Shown: piece after piece, positions 6,577-12,971 of the stretch
Position numbering within the stretch: position 1 is the stretch's first letter
Layout: the number at the start of each line of letters is the position of its first letter
NCBI GenBank assembly: GCA_002316385.1
Contig: DCDL01000059.1
Location: 88,127-101,178, forward strand
From: Clostridium sp. UBA1056
Lineage (GTDB): Bacteria; Bacillota; Clostridia; Clostridiales; Clostridiaceae
Direction of reading: 5' to 3'
Length of the DNA: 13,052 nt
Translations under genes and position numbers: made by a program
The notes under the pieces: generated by a model
The model's database searches: none
What the model was told of the DNA's origin: nothing
What the model saw: only the letters and a program-made list of their open reading frames with translations

Positions 6577-7710
6577 ATGTTTATTAGAAACCCTTATGAT
6601 ATTAATTCGCAATATTTCTATAGCGATGAATACTTAGATGCTGAAGAAAATTATAAAGAATATTGTTATGAACGAATGATACCTCCATTTTTTCCATCAA
6701 CTCCTGGAGGACCTTTACCATCTACACCACCAAGACCGCCTAGCCAACCACCAAGACCACCTAGTCAACCACCAAGACCACCTAGCCAGCCGCCAAGACC
6801 ACCTAGTCAGCCATCAGGACCTGGCCGACCACCAGGACCACCTCCAAGTATGGTACCTGCGAAACCATTCTCTGTAGGAATTCAACCTACAGCTGTATCA
6901 CCAGGATCTATAAGACCTTGTAGATTCCAATTTGTATACATCTGGCTTGATAATGGACGCTCTTTTTGGGCATGGCTTATTAATGTAGATAGCAGAACTG
7001 CTACTGGTTTTAGATGGAATGGTCGAAGATGGGTTTACTTTGGTGTAAGCCTAAAGAGAATAGATTTCTTTGAGTGTTTTGGCAGACGTTATACACCACC
7101 AGAAACGAATGTTGTAACTAATTTACAAACTCAAGTATTATCACCCGCACAATTTAAGCTTGAGTATCCATTCATTGAAAATGCTGGAAATATGGCAAAT
7201 CAAGAAATCATTGATGCATTAAATTCTTTGTGGCTTAATGAAGTTCTACTTCCTGAAAAAATTAATTTCATAATAGTAGAAAGCGCTTATGAGGTTCCAT
7301 TAAATTCAAATGGTTTACTAAGTATAGTGATGTCTTTATATACCAAAACTCAAGACAATCCATCGGGTAATATTGTATTTAATTCTTTGACTGTAGATGT
7401 TAATACTGGGAAAGTTTATGACCTTGGTGATTTATTTAATACTAGAATGAACTACGCTAAAATTCTTAGTGATATAGCTATGAAAAAAGCTAATGAAATG
7501 AATATAAATTTCATTGAACCATATAGTGGAATTACCGACACTCAACAATTCTATTTAACTCCAGAAGCCTTAGTATTATATTATCAAGCTGGCGAATTTA
7601 CACCGGCTTCTATGGGATTATTCAGAATTACAATTCCTTATAATGAAATTTCAAATATTTTATATCCCGAAAGTCCAATAGTAAGAATTATGGGAACTCG
7701 ATCAGTTTAA
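6577..7710 (+). CDS. Pro-rich repeat protein with Trp-rich domain and RsiV-like DUF4163/DUF3298 domain, copy A
   Basis: The 377-residue protein has four parts. Residues 1-40 are Tyr- and acid-rich. Residues 41-92 are a Pro-rich linker with four perfect PPRPPSQ repeats. Residues 101-172 form a Trp/Arg-rich domain starting RPCRFQFVYIWL and ending DFFECFGRRY, with Cys115 and Cys167 near its ends. Residues of about 180-370 are a DUF4163/DUF3298 region (YPFIENAGN, VDVNTGKVYDLGDLF, FYLTPEALVLYYQ, ITIPYNEI). In RsiV-type proteins this region is outside the membrane and binds lysozyme, but here there is no signal peptide or membrane helix. I recall similar Trp-rich segments in clostridial proteins of unknown function. 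A spore-coat or exosporium protein made in the mother cell is plausible but inferred. The ATG follows AAGGAG with a 6-base spacer. It is a single gene with its own promoter and terminator. The paralogue is at 9294-10442. Confidence 0.88.
   Translation: MFIRNPYDINSQYFYSDEYLDAEENYKEYCYERMIPPFFPSTPGGPLPSTPPRPPSQPPRPPSQPPRPPSQPPRPPSQPSGPGRPPGPPPSMVPAKPFSVGIQPTAVSPGSIRPCRFQFVYIWLDNGRSFWAWLINVDSRTATGFRWNGRRWVYFGVSLKRIDFFECFGRRYTPPETNVVTNLQTQVLSPAQFKLEYPFIENAGNMANQEIIDALNSLWLNEVLLPEKINFIIVESAYEVPLNSNGLLSIVMSLYTKTQDNPSGNIVFNSLTVDVNTGKVYDLGDLFNTRMNYAKILSDIAMKKANEMNINFIEPYSGITDTQQFYLTPEALVLYYQAGEFTPASMGLFRITIPYNEISNILYPESPIVRIMGTRSV
6727..6810 (+). repeat. 21-bp tandem repeat, four units (PPRPPSQ)
   Basis: There are four in-frame 21-base units, each coding PPRPPSQ, differing only at third codon positions (CCA/CCG, AGT/AGC, CAA/CAG). 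The array encodes most of the Pro-rich linker and is prone to length change by slippage. The matching part of the paralogue uses a different, 24-base period. Confidence 0.92.
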
Positions 7711-7775
7711 GAAACAGCCATAATATTTAACACTTATTATTTCCCCCATTTAATAAGTGAATTAATTATAGAATA

Positions 7776-7830
7776 GGGTCTATCTAAAAATAATTAAAAA
7801 ATTATTTTTAGACAGATCCTCTCTTTTAAG
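7776..7830 (+). terminator. Long hairpin terminator of the copy A gene
   Basis: Positions 7776-7795 pair with 7800-7819 around an AAAA loop: 20 positions with one G-T wobble and one A-C mismatch, including a perfect 13-bp run TCTAAAAATAATT/AATTATTTTTAGA. TCTCTTTT follows. It lies 65 bases after the stop and is conserved in the second unit. Confidence 0.8.
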
Positions 7831-8123
7831 CCAATAGCCAGCAACAGATTTCTTCGCATTTTTATGCCTTACTAACAGAAATTCTAATGGTAATCCCCTA
7901 AGATTTTTAACCCTTTAAATAACTCATTGTCTCATGGAATATGCTAGAATCAATAAGCAAGAAATAAATTTAAAAGACCATATATAAATATTTTTAGCTG
8001 TATAATACTAGTATATAAATGAGTAAATTTCATATTTTATATTTTATATAAGTTGATTTTCCAAGCTTTTTTAAATTCAAAAAGGAAAGTACAACCAAAT
8101 ACAAATCAACGAGATGAACACTT

Positions 8124-9076
8124 ATGTATATCCGATAAGGAAGCTTTTTATCCTTTGATGAAATTATAAAAACTCAGCCAGCTACAAAATTAGAAGTTAT
8201 TCTCTCAAAATTGAATTTTGATCATTTAGTAAGCTATTTGATCAAATCTCACGTTTCCGTGGCCCGAAGGGCTATAATATTAAGCCAACGCTTTATTCAT
8301 TAATTGCAATGCAAGTAGAAAAGATTAAGTATAGAAAGCAATTGGTTGATAGATTAGTTCATGATCCTGTATTTAGATATAATTGTGGATTTTCAATCCT
8401 CAACCGAACTCCATCTAAAGCTAGTTTTTCTAGGTTTTTCACTAAAATTTCAGAAACTAAAGGGCTCGAAAAGTGTTTTGTAAACATAGTTAGACAAGCT
8501 AAAAATCTAGGAATTATAAGTGGTGGGAACTTAGCTGTTGACTCAACTAGAATAAATTCTTATAAAAAAGCTAAACCTAAATCTCAACTATCTAATGATG
8601 ATGTATCACCTAACTGGGAATGAAATTAAATACTAATGGAAATAAGATTAAGTGGTTCGTGTATAAGTTACATATGGTTGTTGATGCTCATAGTGGGCTT
8701 CCATTAAGCATTTTAGTTACTCCAGCAAGTAACTACGATAGTGAAATAGCTACTAAAATTCTCGATAAGTTTATTAATGACTACAAGTCCATTATAAATT
8801 CTAAGAATGTTATAGCTGATGCAGGTTATGATTCTAAAAATAGCTTTGAATATATAACCCATAAAATGCTGTCTCAACCTATAATTGCTTTGAACCAAAG
8901 ATGTACTTATGCACCATACGAAGAACTGAAAATATGAATCCAGTCTGTTCAATAGGTTATCCATTAGTTTACTGGGGAAAATATGGTGACTATTTAAAGT
9001 ACCGATGCCCTCATGTTTGTTAAGTTGTATTGCATTAATCATAGGAACTATTGCTGTTAACAAGCCTACAGTTTAA
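8124..9076 (+). pseudogene. Decayed DDE transposase (IS1182-like, DUF772 type)
   Basis: Pieces of one transposase can be read in order through three frames. It begins at ATG 8124 (MYIR), where an in-frame TAA at 8136 replaces a likely CAA before GSFLSFDEIIK. The frame shifts near 8230 (HLV to KLFDQISRFRGPKGYNIKP), again near 8618 (NW to MKLNTNGNKIKWF), and again near 8930 (YEEL to MNPVCSIGYPLVYWGK). After RCPHVC at 9020 the text jumps to CIALIIGTIAVNKPTV and a stop at 9076, so an internal stretch is missing, including the region expected to hold the last catalytic Glu. The first two catalytic Asp are seen in AVDSTR and VIADAGYDS. The DUF772 and zinc-finger-like CPHVC signatures point to IS1182-like elements. 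It cannot make active transposase. Clear terminal inverted repeats were not found, so the element borders are unknown. Confidence 0.88.
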
Positions 9077-9238
9077 GGATTTTAGTATTTTTTAAATTTA
9101 GAAAGTTATCCGCAGACAATACTATTCCTAGCTTTGCTATATGCAAAAATGTTTTAGGGCACTGGTTATTTTGAAAAATTATAAATATCTAATTGTGCAA
9201 TTTACTCAGTTAATAAATGATTTTTTATTTTTAAAATC

Positions 9239-9267
9239 ACATTCCTCTTTTAATTATATACTATAAT
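9239..9267 (+). promoter_or_regulatory. Candidate promoter of the second DUF3298 gene
   Basis: TATACTATAAT at 9257-9267 is identical to the first unit, and so is the whole stretch from it to the ribosome binding site and ATG. The upstream part differs by a few bases (CACATTCC here, CACACTCC in unit A). Expression of the two genes is therefore probably similar. Confidence 0.4.
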
Positions 9268-9293
9268 AATGTAATACTATTAAGGAGTATGTT

Positions 9294-10442
9294 ATGTTTA
9301 TTAGAAATCCTTATGATATTAATTCGCAATATTTTTATAGCGATGAATACTTAGATGCTGAAGAAGATTATAAAGAATATTGTTATGAACGAATGATACC
9401 TCCATTTTTTCCATCAACTCCTGGAGGACCTGTACCATCTATACCACCAATGCCACAACCTAGTCAACCATCAATGCCACAGCCTAGTCAGCCACCAAGA
9501 CCGCAGCCTGGCCAACCACCAAGACCGCAGCCTAGTCAACCACCAGGACCGTCTAGTCAACCACCAGGACCACCTCCAAGTATGACACCTAAGAAACCAG
9601 TCTCTGGAGGAATTCAACCTGCAGCTGTATCACCAGGATCTTTAAGACCTTGTAGATTCCAATTTGTATACCTCTGGCTTACTAATGGACAGTCTTTTTG
9701 GGCATGGCTTACTAATGTAGATAGCAGAACTGCTTCTGGTTTTAGATGGGATGGTCGAAGATGGGTTCGCTTTGGTGTAAACTTAAATAGAATAGAATTC
9801 TTTCAGTGTTTTGGCAGACGTTATACACCACCAGAAACGAATGTTGTAATTAATTTACAAACTCAAGTATTATCACCCGCACAATTTAAGCTTGAGTATC
9901 CATTCATTGAAAATGCTGGAAATATGGCAAATCAAGAAATCATTGATGCATTAAATTCTTTGTGGCTTAATGAAGTTCTACTTCCTGAAAAAATTAATTT
10001 CATAATAGTAGAAAGCGCTTATGAGGTTCCATTAAATTCAAATGGTTTACTAAGTATAGTGATGTCTTTATATACCAAAACTCAAGACAATCCATCGGGT
10101 AATATTGTATTTAATTCTTTGACTGTAGATGTTAATACTGGGAAAGTTTATGACCTTGGTGATTTATTTAATACTAGAATGAACTACGCTAAAATTCTTA
10201 GCGATATAGCTATGAAAAAAGCTAATGAAATGAATGTAAATTTCATTGAACCATATAATGGAATTACCGACACTCAACAATTCTATTTAACTCCAGAAGC
10301 TTTAGTATTATATTATCAAGTTGGCGAATATACACCGGCTTCTATGGGATTATTTAGAATTACAATTCCTTATAATGAAATTTCAAATATTTTATCTCCC
10401 GAAAGTCCAATAGTAAGACTTATGGGAACTCGATCAGTTTAA
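9294..10442 (+). CDS. Pro-rich repeat protein with Trp-rich domain and RsiV-like DUF4163/DUF3298 domain, copy B
   Basis: This is a paralogue of the protein at 6577-7710 with the same architecture and 382 residues. The Tyr-rich N-terminus (MFIRNPYDINSQYFYSDEYL) is nearly identical. The Pro-rich linker is built differently, from 8-residue PPRPQPSQ-type units, some with Met. The Trp-rich domain (about 106-177) keeps RPCRFQFVY and the two Cys but has many replacements, mainly of charged or polar residues (for example LTNGQSFWAWLTN against LDNGRSFWAWLIN). From TPPETNVV onward it is almost the same as copy A, with a 351-base identical tract. No signal peptide or membrane segment is present. The ribosome binding site is AAGGAG with a 6-base spacer. 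Function is unknown; a coat-like structural or lysozyme-interacting role is inferred only from composition and the RsiV-like domain. Confidence 0.88.
   Translation: MFIRNPYDINSQYFYSDEYLDAEEDYKEYCYERMIPPFFPSTPGGPVPSIPPMPQPSQPSMPQPSQPPRPQPGQPPRPQPSQPPGPSSQPPGPPPSMTPKKPVSGGIQPAAVSPGSLRPCRFQFVYLWLTNGQSFWAWLTNVDSRTASGFRWDGRRWVRFGVNLNRIEFFQCFGRRYTPPETNVVINLQTQVLSPAQFKLEYPFIENAGNMANQEIIDALNSLWLNEVLLPEKINFIIVESAYEVPLNSNGLLSIVMSLYTKTQDNPSGNIVFNSLTVDVNTGKVYDLGDLFNTRMNYAKILSDIAMKKANEMNVNFIEPYNGITDTQQFYLTPEALVLYYQVGEYTPASMGLFRITIPYNEISNILSPESPIVRLMGTRSV
9444..9560 (+). repeat. 24-bp tandem repeats in the Pro-rich linker of copy B
   Basis: There are four 24-base units (9444-9467, 9468-9491, 9492-9515, 9516-9539) coding PPMPQPSQ, PSMPQPSQ, PPRPQPGQ and PPRPQPSQ. 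A 21-base unit coding PPGPSSQ follows at 9540-9560. The period and sequence differ from the 21-base array of copy A, so the arrays expanded or were remodelled independently after duplication. Confidence 0.88.
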
Positions 10443-10507
10443 GAAATAGCCATAATAGTTAACACTTATTATTTCCCCCATTTAATAGGTGAACTAATTA
10501 TAGAATA

Positions 10508-10560
10508 GGATCTATCTAAAAATAATTAAAAAATTATTTTTAGACAGATCCTCTCTTTTA
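10508..10560 (+). terminator. Long hairpin terminator of the copy B gene
   Basis: Positions 10508-10527 pair with 10532-10551 around AAAA, with a single A-C mismatch in 20 positions, followed by TCTCTTTT. It is better paired than its copy at 7776-7819, and the change there (G in place of A) keeps a wobble pair, consistent with a retained RNA structure. Confidence 0.82.
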
Positions 10561-10735
10561 AGCCAATAGCCAGCAACAGGTTTATTTGCGTTTTTATGCC
10601 TTACTAACAGAACTTCTAATGGTAATCCCATAAGATTTTTAACTCTTTAAATAACTCATTATCTCATCGAAGATGCTAGGATCAATAGACAAGAAATAAA
10701 TTTAAAAGACCATATTATATAAATATTTTTAGCTG

Positions 10736-10741
10736 TATAAT
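10736..10741 (+). promoter_or_regulatory. Possible -10 box for the GreA-family gene, inside the repeat
   Basis: TATAAT at 10736-10741 lies 46 bases before the GreA-family ATG and within repeat unit B. The same TATAAT occurs at 8001-8006 in unit A, where it points into the transposase remnant. No good -35 box is visible, so this is tentative. Confidence 0.35.
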
Positions 10742-10787
10742 ATTAGTATATAAATATATTTTAAATTTAGAGGGTAGGTTTTAACTT

Positions 10788-11270
10788 ATGTATAATTATC
10801 TTACTGAAGAAGCACTTCAAATTCTAATTGATGAACTTGAGCATAGAAAAAATGTAGTTAGATTCCAGATAAATGAAGAATTAAAAGAAGCTAGAGCCCA
10901 TGGTGACTTAAGCGAAAACTTTGAGTATAAAGCAGCTAAAAAGAATAGAGCTGACAATAACAGGCGCATGGGCTATCTAGAAAGAATGATTAAGACTACT
11001 AAAATAATAAATGATAACATATCAGAAAATCAAGTTGGTATCGGGAAAATTGTGACACTAAGATTTTCAGATGATGAGGAAACTGAAGACTTCACCATGG
11101 TAACTACCGTTGAATCAGATCCTCTTAATAATAAAATTAGTATAGAGTGTCCTTTAGGTAAATCATTATATAAAAAAAATTTAGGAGAACAAGTGGAAGT
11201 TTCATCACCAGATGGCTCTTACAGCGTAATCATAGAAAAAATTCAACTTGCAAAAAATAAGATGGAATAA
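10788..11270 (+). CDS. GreA/GreB-family transcript cleavage (elongation) factor, divergent paralogue
   Basis: Gre factors enter the RNA polymerase secondary channel and trigger cleavage of backtracked RNA. The 160-residue length and both domains fit. Residues 1-75 form the N-terminal coiled coil with the acidic tip GDLSENFEY at 39-47 (Asp40 and Glu43, needed for Mg binding at the polymerase active site). Residues of about 82-157 are the FKBP-like C-terminal domain with CPLGKSLYKKNLGEQVEV. The N-terminus (MYNYLTEEALQILIDELEHR) and the loop GDLSENFEYKAAKKNRADNN differ from typical housekeeping clostridial GreA, so this is probably an additional paralogue and I leave the symbol blank. The ATG follows GGGTAGG at 10772-10778. 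It sits directly after repeat unit B and is followed by a hairpin that overlaps its stop, so it is likely a single-gene transcript. Confidence 0.88.
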   Translation: MYNYLTEEALQILIDELEHRKNVVRFQINEELKEARAHGDLSENFEYKAAKKNRADNNRRMGYLERMIKTTKIINDNISENQVGIGKIVTLRFSDDEETEDFTMVTTVESDPLNNKISIECPLGKSLYKKNLGEQVEVSSPDGSYSVIIEKIQLAKNKME

Positions 11271-11293
11271 AAAATCCCATCTTATTTTATATA
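11255..11293 (+). terminator. Rho-independent terminator overlapping the end of the GreA-family gene
   Basis: A perfect 12-bp stem (11255-11266 with 11278-11289; core AAGATGG/CCATCTT) includes the last codons of the gene, and the stop lies in the 11-base loop. TTTTATAT closes the right side. The A-rich left arm means it could also act on the convergent MATE transcript. Confidence 0.75.
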
Positions 11294-11342
11294 ATCTGAA
11301 AAGCTGATTGAAAACGCTGGTTATTCTTTAGATAAATTATTG

Positions 11343-12719
11343 TTAAGTCATTTCTATATTTGCGTTTTCTTGTAATAAACTCTTACTCTTGGTCATGTAA
11401 TATAAAATAGCTACAATGGCTATTCCCTTAAGTACACTACTCATACTGATACTCCACCAAACTCCATCTATACCTAAAATATCTGGGGATGACAATACCA
11501 TAGATGCTGGAACTCTAAGACCTGTTAAAATAATACTTACAGCTGCAGGTATGTATGTTCTTCCTAATCCATTAAACATTCCTACTGTTGTAATCTCAAT
11601 ACACATAAATAATTGAGAATATCCAAGGATTCTTAAATAATCCTTTCCTAGCATTATAGCATCTTCTTCCTGAATAAATATTGAGAATATTGCTTCCCCA
11701 CCTATTATTAATAATAGGGTTGCTAAAATTCCTACTATACTAGCTATAAGAATAGTAGCCTTATAGCCTTCCTTAATTCTATCATACTTTTTAGCTCCAT
11801 AATTTTGTCCCACAAAAGAGCTAAGAGCTGTTGAAAATCCGCCTGCTGTCATCCAAGTTATCGCCTCAATTTGAACTCCAACCTTTTGGACTGCTATAGC
11901 TACTTCTCCAGAACCAGCTATTACTCTTGCTATTAAAATTGAAAATGTAGTAAATAATCCATTCTGAACTCCAGAAGGAATTCCTAGCTTACATATAGTT
12001 TTTATAGCTCTAAAATCAGGCTTTTTAAATATACTAAATTTAAAATATTTTTCTTTGCTTCTTGCAACTGATATTATGAAGCAAGTTACAACAATACCTT
12101 GCGATCCTATAGTTGCTAATGCTGCTCCTAGAACTCCCATTTTAGGAATAGGGCCAAATCCAAAGATTAATAAGGGATCGAATATAATATTGGCTACTAA
12201 TCCTATAGTATTAATGATAAAAGGTGTTTTACTATTACCTGCTCCATTAAATATTGCTGTAAATACAGGTATAAGATTTGTTATAACCATACCAACTGCT
12301 ATTACACCTAAATAAGTCTTTGCCATAGATATTACTTCTATATTTTTTAGTTGAAAAAATGCCAAAAACTGAGTTCTAAATAATAGCACAACCATACCCA
12401 TTATTAAAGATAATACTATATTTATTTGAAGGGCACTTACAATATAATTTCGTGTTGCTTTTTCATCTTTACGTCCTAAACTTTGTGATACCTTAACCTC
12501 TGCTCCAACCTTTGCAATCATGGTAAGAGCTGCCGCCAAATTAGAAAAGAATCCTGCCGTTCCTACTGCTGCTAATGCTCCGCTTCCTATTCCTCCTACC
12601 CAAAGCATGTCTGTCAGATTATAAGCCATTTGTATAAATGAAGTTGCCATGATTGGAAGCGCTAGTTTAACTAACTTCCCACTTATAGACCCTTCTGTTA
12701 AGTCTATTCTTTTCTCCAT
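11343..12719 (-). CDS. MATE-family multidrug/cation antiporter
   Basis: This is a cytoplasmic-membrane efflux pump of the multidrug and toxic compound extrusion family, exporting cationic drugs or metabolites in exchange for Na+ or H+. The roughly 458 residues contain about twelve hydrophobic helices in two six-helix MatE halves. Typical elements are LALPIMATSFIQMAYNLTDMLWVG near the start, GAGNSKTPF in the first half, GIPSGVQNG at the start of the second half, VGQNYGAKK, and GLGRTYIPA near the end. The frame opens at ATG 12734, but that codon has no ribosome binding site. ATG 12719 is preceded by GGGGAT with a 9-base spacer and gives MEKRIDLTEGSISGKL, a usual MATE start. The substrate cannot be told from sequence. 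A 15-bp perfect dyad at 12826-12840 upstream may be the operator of its regulator. Convergent with the GreA-family gene. Confidence 0.93.
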   Translation of the reverse strand: MEKRIDLTEGSISGKLVKLALPIMATSFIQMAYNLTDMLWVGGIGSGALAAVGTAGFFSNLAAALTMIAKVGAEVKVSQSLGRKDEKATRNYIVSALQINIVLSLIMGMVVLLFRTQFLAFFQLKNIEVISMAKTYLGVIAVGMVITNLIPVFTAIFNGAGNSKTPFIINTIGLVANIIFDPLLIFGFGPIPKMGVLGAALATIGSQGIVVTCFIISVARSKEKYFKFSIFKKPDFRAIKTICKLGIPSGVQNGLFTTFSILIARVIAGSGEVAIAVQKVGVQIEAITWMTAGGFSTALSSFVGQNYGAKKYDRIKEGYKATILIASIVGILATLLLIIGGEAIFSIFIQEEDAIMLGKDYLRILGYSQLFMCIEITTVGMFNGLGRTYIPAAVSIILTGLRVPASMVLSSPDILGIDGVWWSISMSSVLKGIAIVAILYYMTKSKSLLQENANIEMT

Positions 12720-12825
12720 AATATCAATCCCCATTATTATAATATTTTATGTTATTAAGATTAATATTAATAATCGCAATTAATTTGCCCATTAATATTT
12801 CTATAACATATCAATAAATATTTTA

Positions 12826-12840
12826 CTTCGTACTACGAAG
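12826..12840. promoter_or_regulatory. Perfect 15-bp dyad, candidate operator upstream of the MATE gene
   Basis: CTTCGTA and TACGAAG form a perfect inverted repeat around a single central base, 107 bases upstream of the chosen MATE start. It is relatively GC-rich against a very AT-rich background, and its size and symmetry are typical for dimeric repressors of the MarR or TetR type. No such regulator gene is in the window. Confidence 0.45.
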
Positions 12841-12924
12841 AATGTCTATATAATTTCACCATGTACTTTCGCCTTTTAACGATTCATTCTTCTTTTTACT
12901 TTTATGTAAATAAAAAAATAAAAT

Positions 12925-12971
12925 ACCATGTTCTATATATAGCTAAAACTTAGTTATATATAGAACATGGT
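12925..12971 (-). terminator. 22-bp hairpin terminator of an unseen minus-strand gene
   Basis: Positions 12925-12946 pair with 12950-12971 around a 3-base loop, with one G-T wobble (core CCATGTTCTATATATA). On the minus strand it is followed by TATTTTATTTTTTTATTT, an ideal T-tract; on the plus strand there is none. It should therefore end a gene lying to the right of the window. Confidence 0.75.

Larger units (their letters stand above)
6492..8020 (+). repeat. Direct repeat unit A (about 1.53 kb, complete gene cassette)
   Basis: This unit is repeated at 9209-10755. Homology begins sharply at GTTAATAAAT, with no resemblance to its left, and ends at AGTATATAAAT. It contains a promoter, the Pro-rich DUF3298 gene, a hairpin terminator and about 200 bases of downstream DNA. 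The offset between copies is 2717 bases ahead of and into the gene, 2732 after the Pro-rich region and 2735 at the right end, so there are few indels. After the gene, 7711-8020 holds the terminator and an unrecognised minus-strand gene remnant (7780-7914), but no intact gene. Confidence 0.95.
9209..10755 (+). repeat. Direct repeat unit B (about 1.55 kb, complete gene cassette)
   Basis: This is the second copy of the cassette at 6492-8020, with the same order of promoter, Pro-rich DUF3298 gene, hairpin terminator and downstream remnant. It is 18 bases longer, from 15 bases in the Pro-rich region and 3 bases near 10714. Its right end lies only 32 bases before the start of the GreA-family gene. 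The stretch 10443-10755 holds the terminator and a second copy of the minus-strand remnant (10512-10646), but no intact gene. Confidence 0.95.

Noticed and set aside
6727..6810. CRISPR array
   Set aside because: The repeats are directly adjacent, in frame and code Pro-rich protein; there are no spacers.
8713..9063. Minus-strand frame over the transposase remnant
   Set aside because: The plus strand carries clear transposase text; the reverse frame is its shadow, without a ribosome binding site.
9077..9208. Terminal inverted repeat of the IS on its right side
   Set aside because: Comparison by eye with 8021-8123 gave no convincing inverted match, so the IS ends are left undefined.
6492..10755. 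Composite transposon with the repeats as IS arms
   Set aside because: The repeated units carry a coat-like gene and no transposase; the only transposase is between them and is dead.
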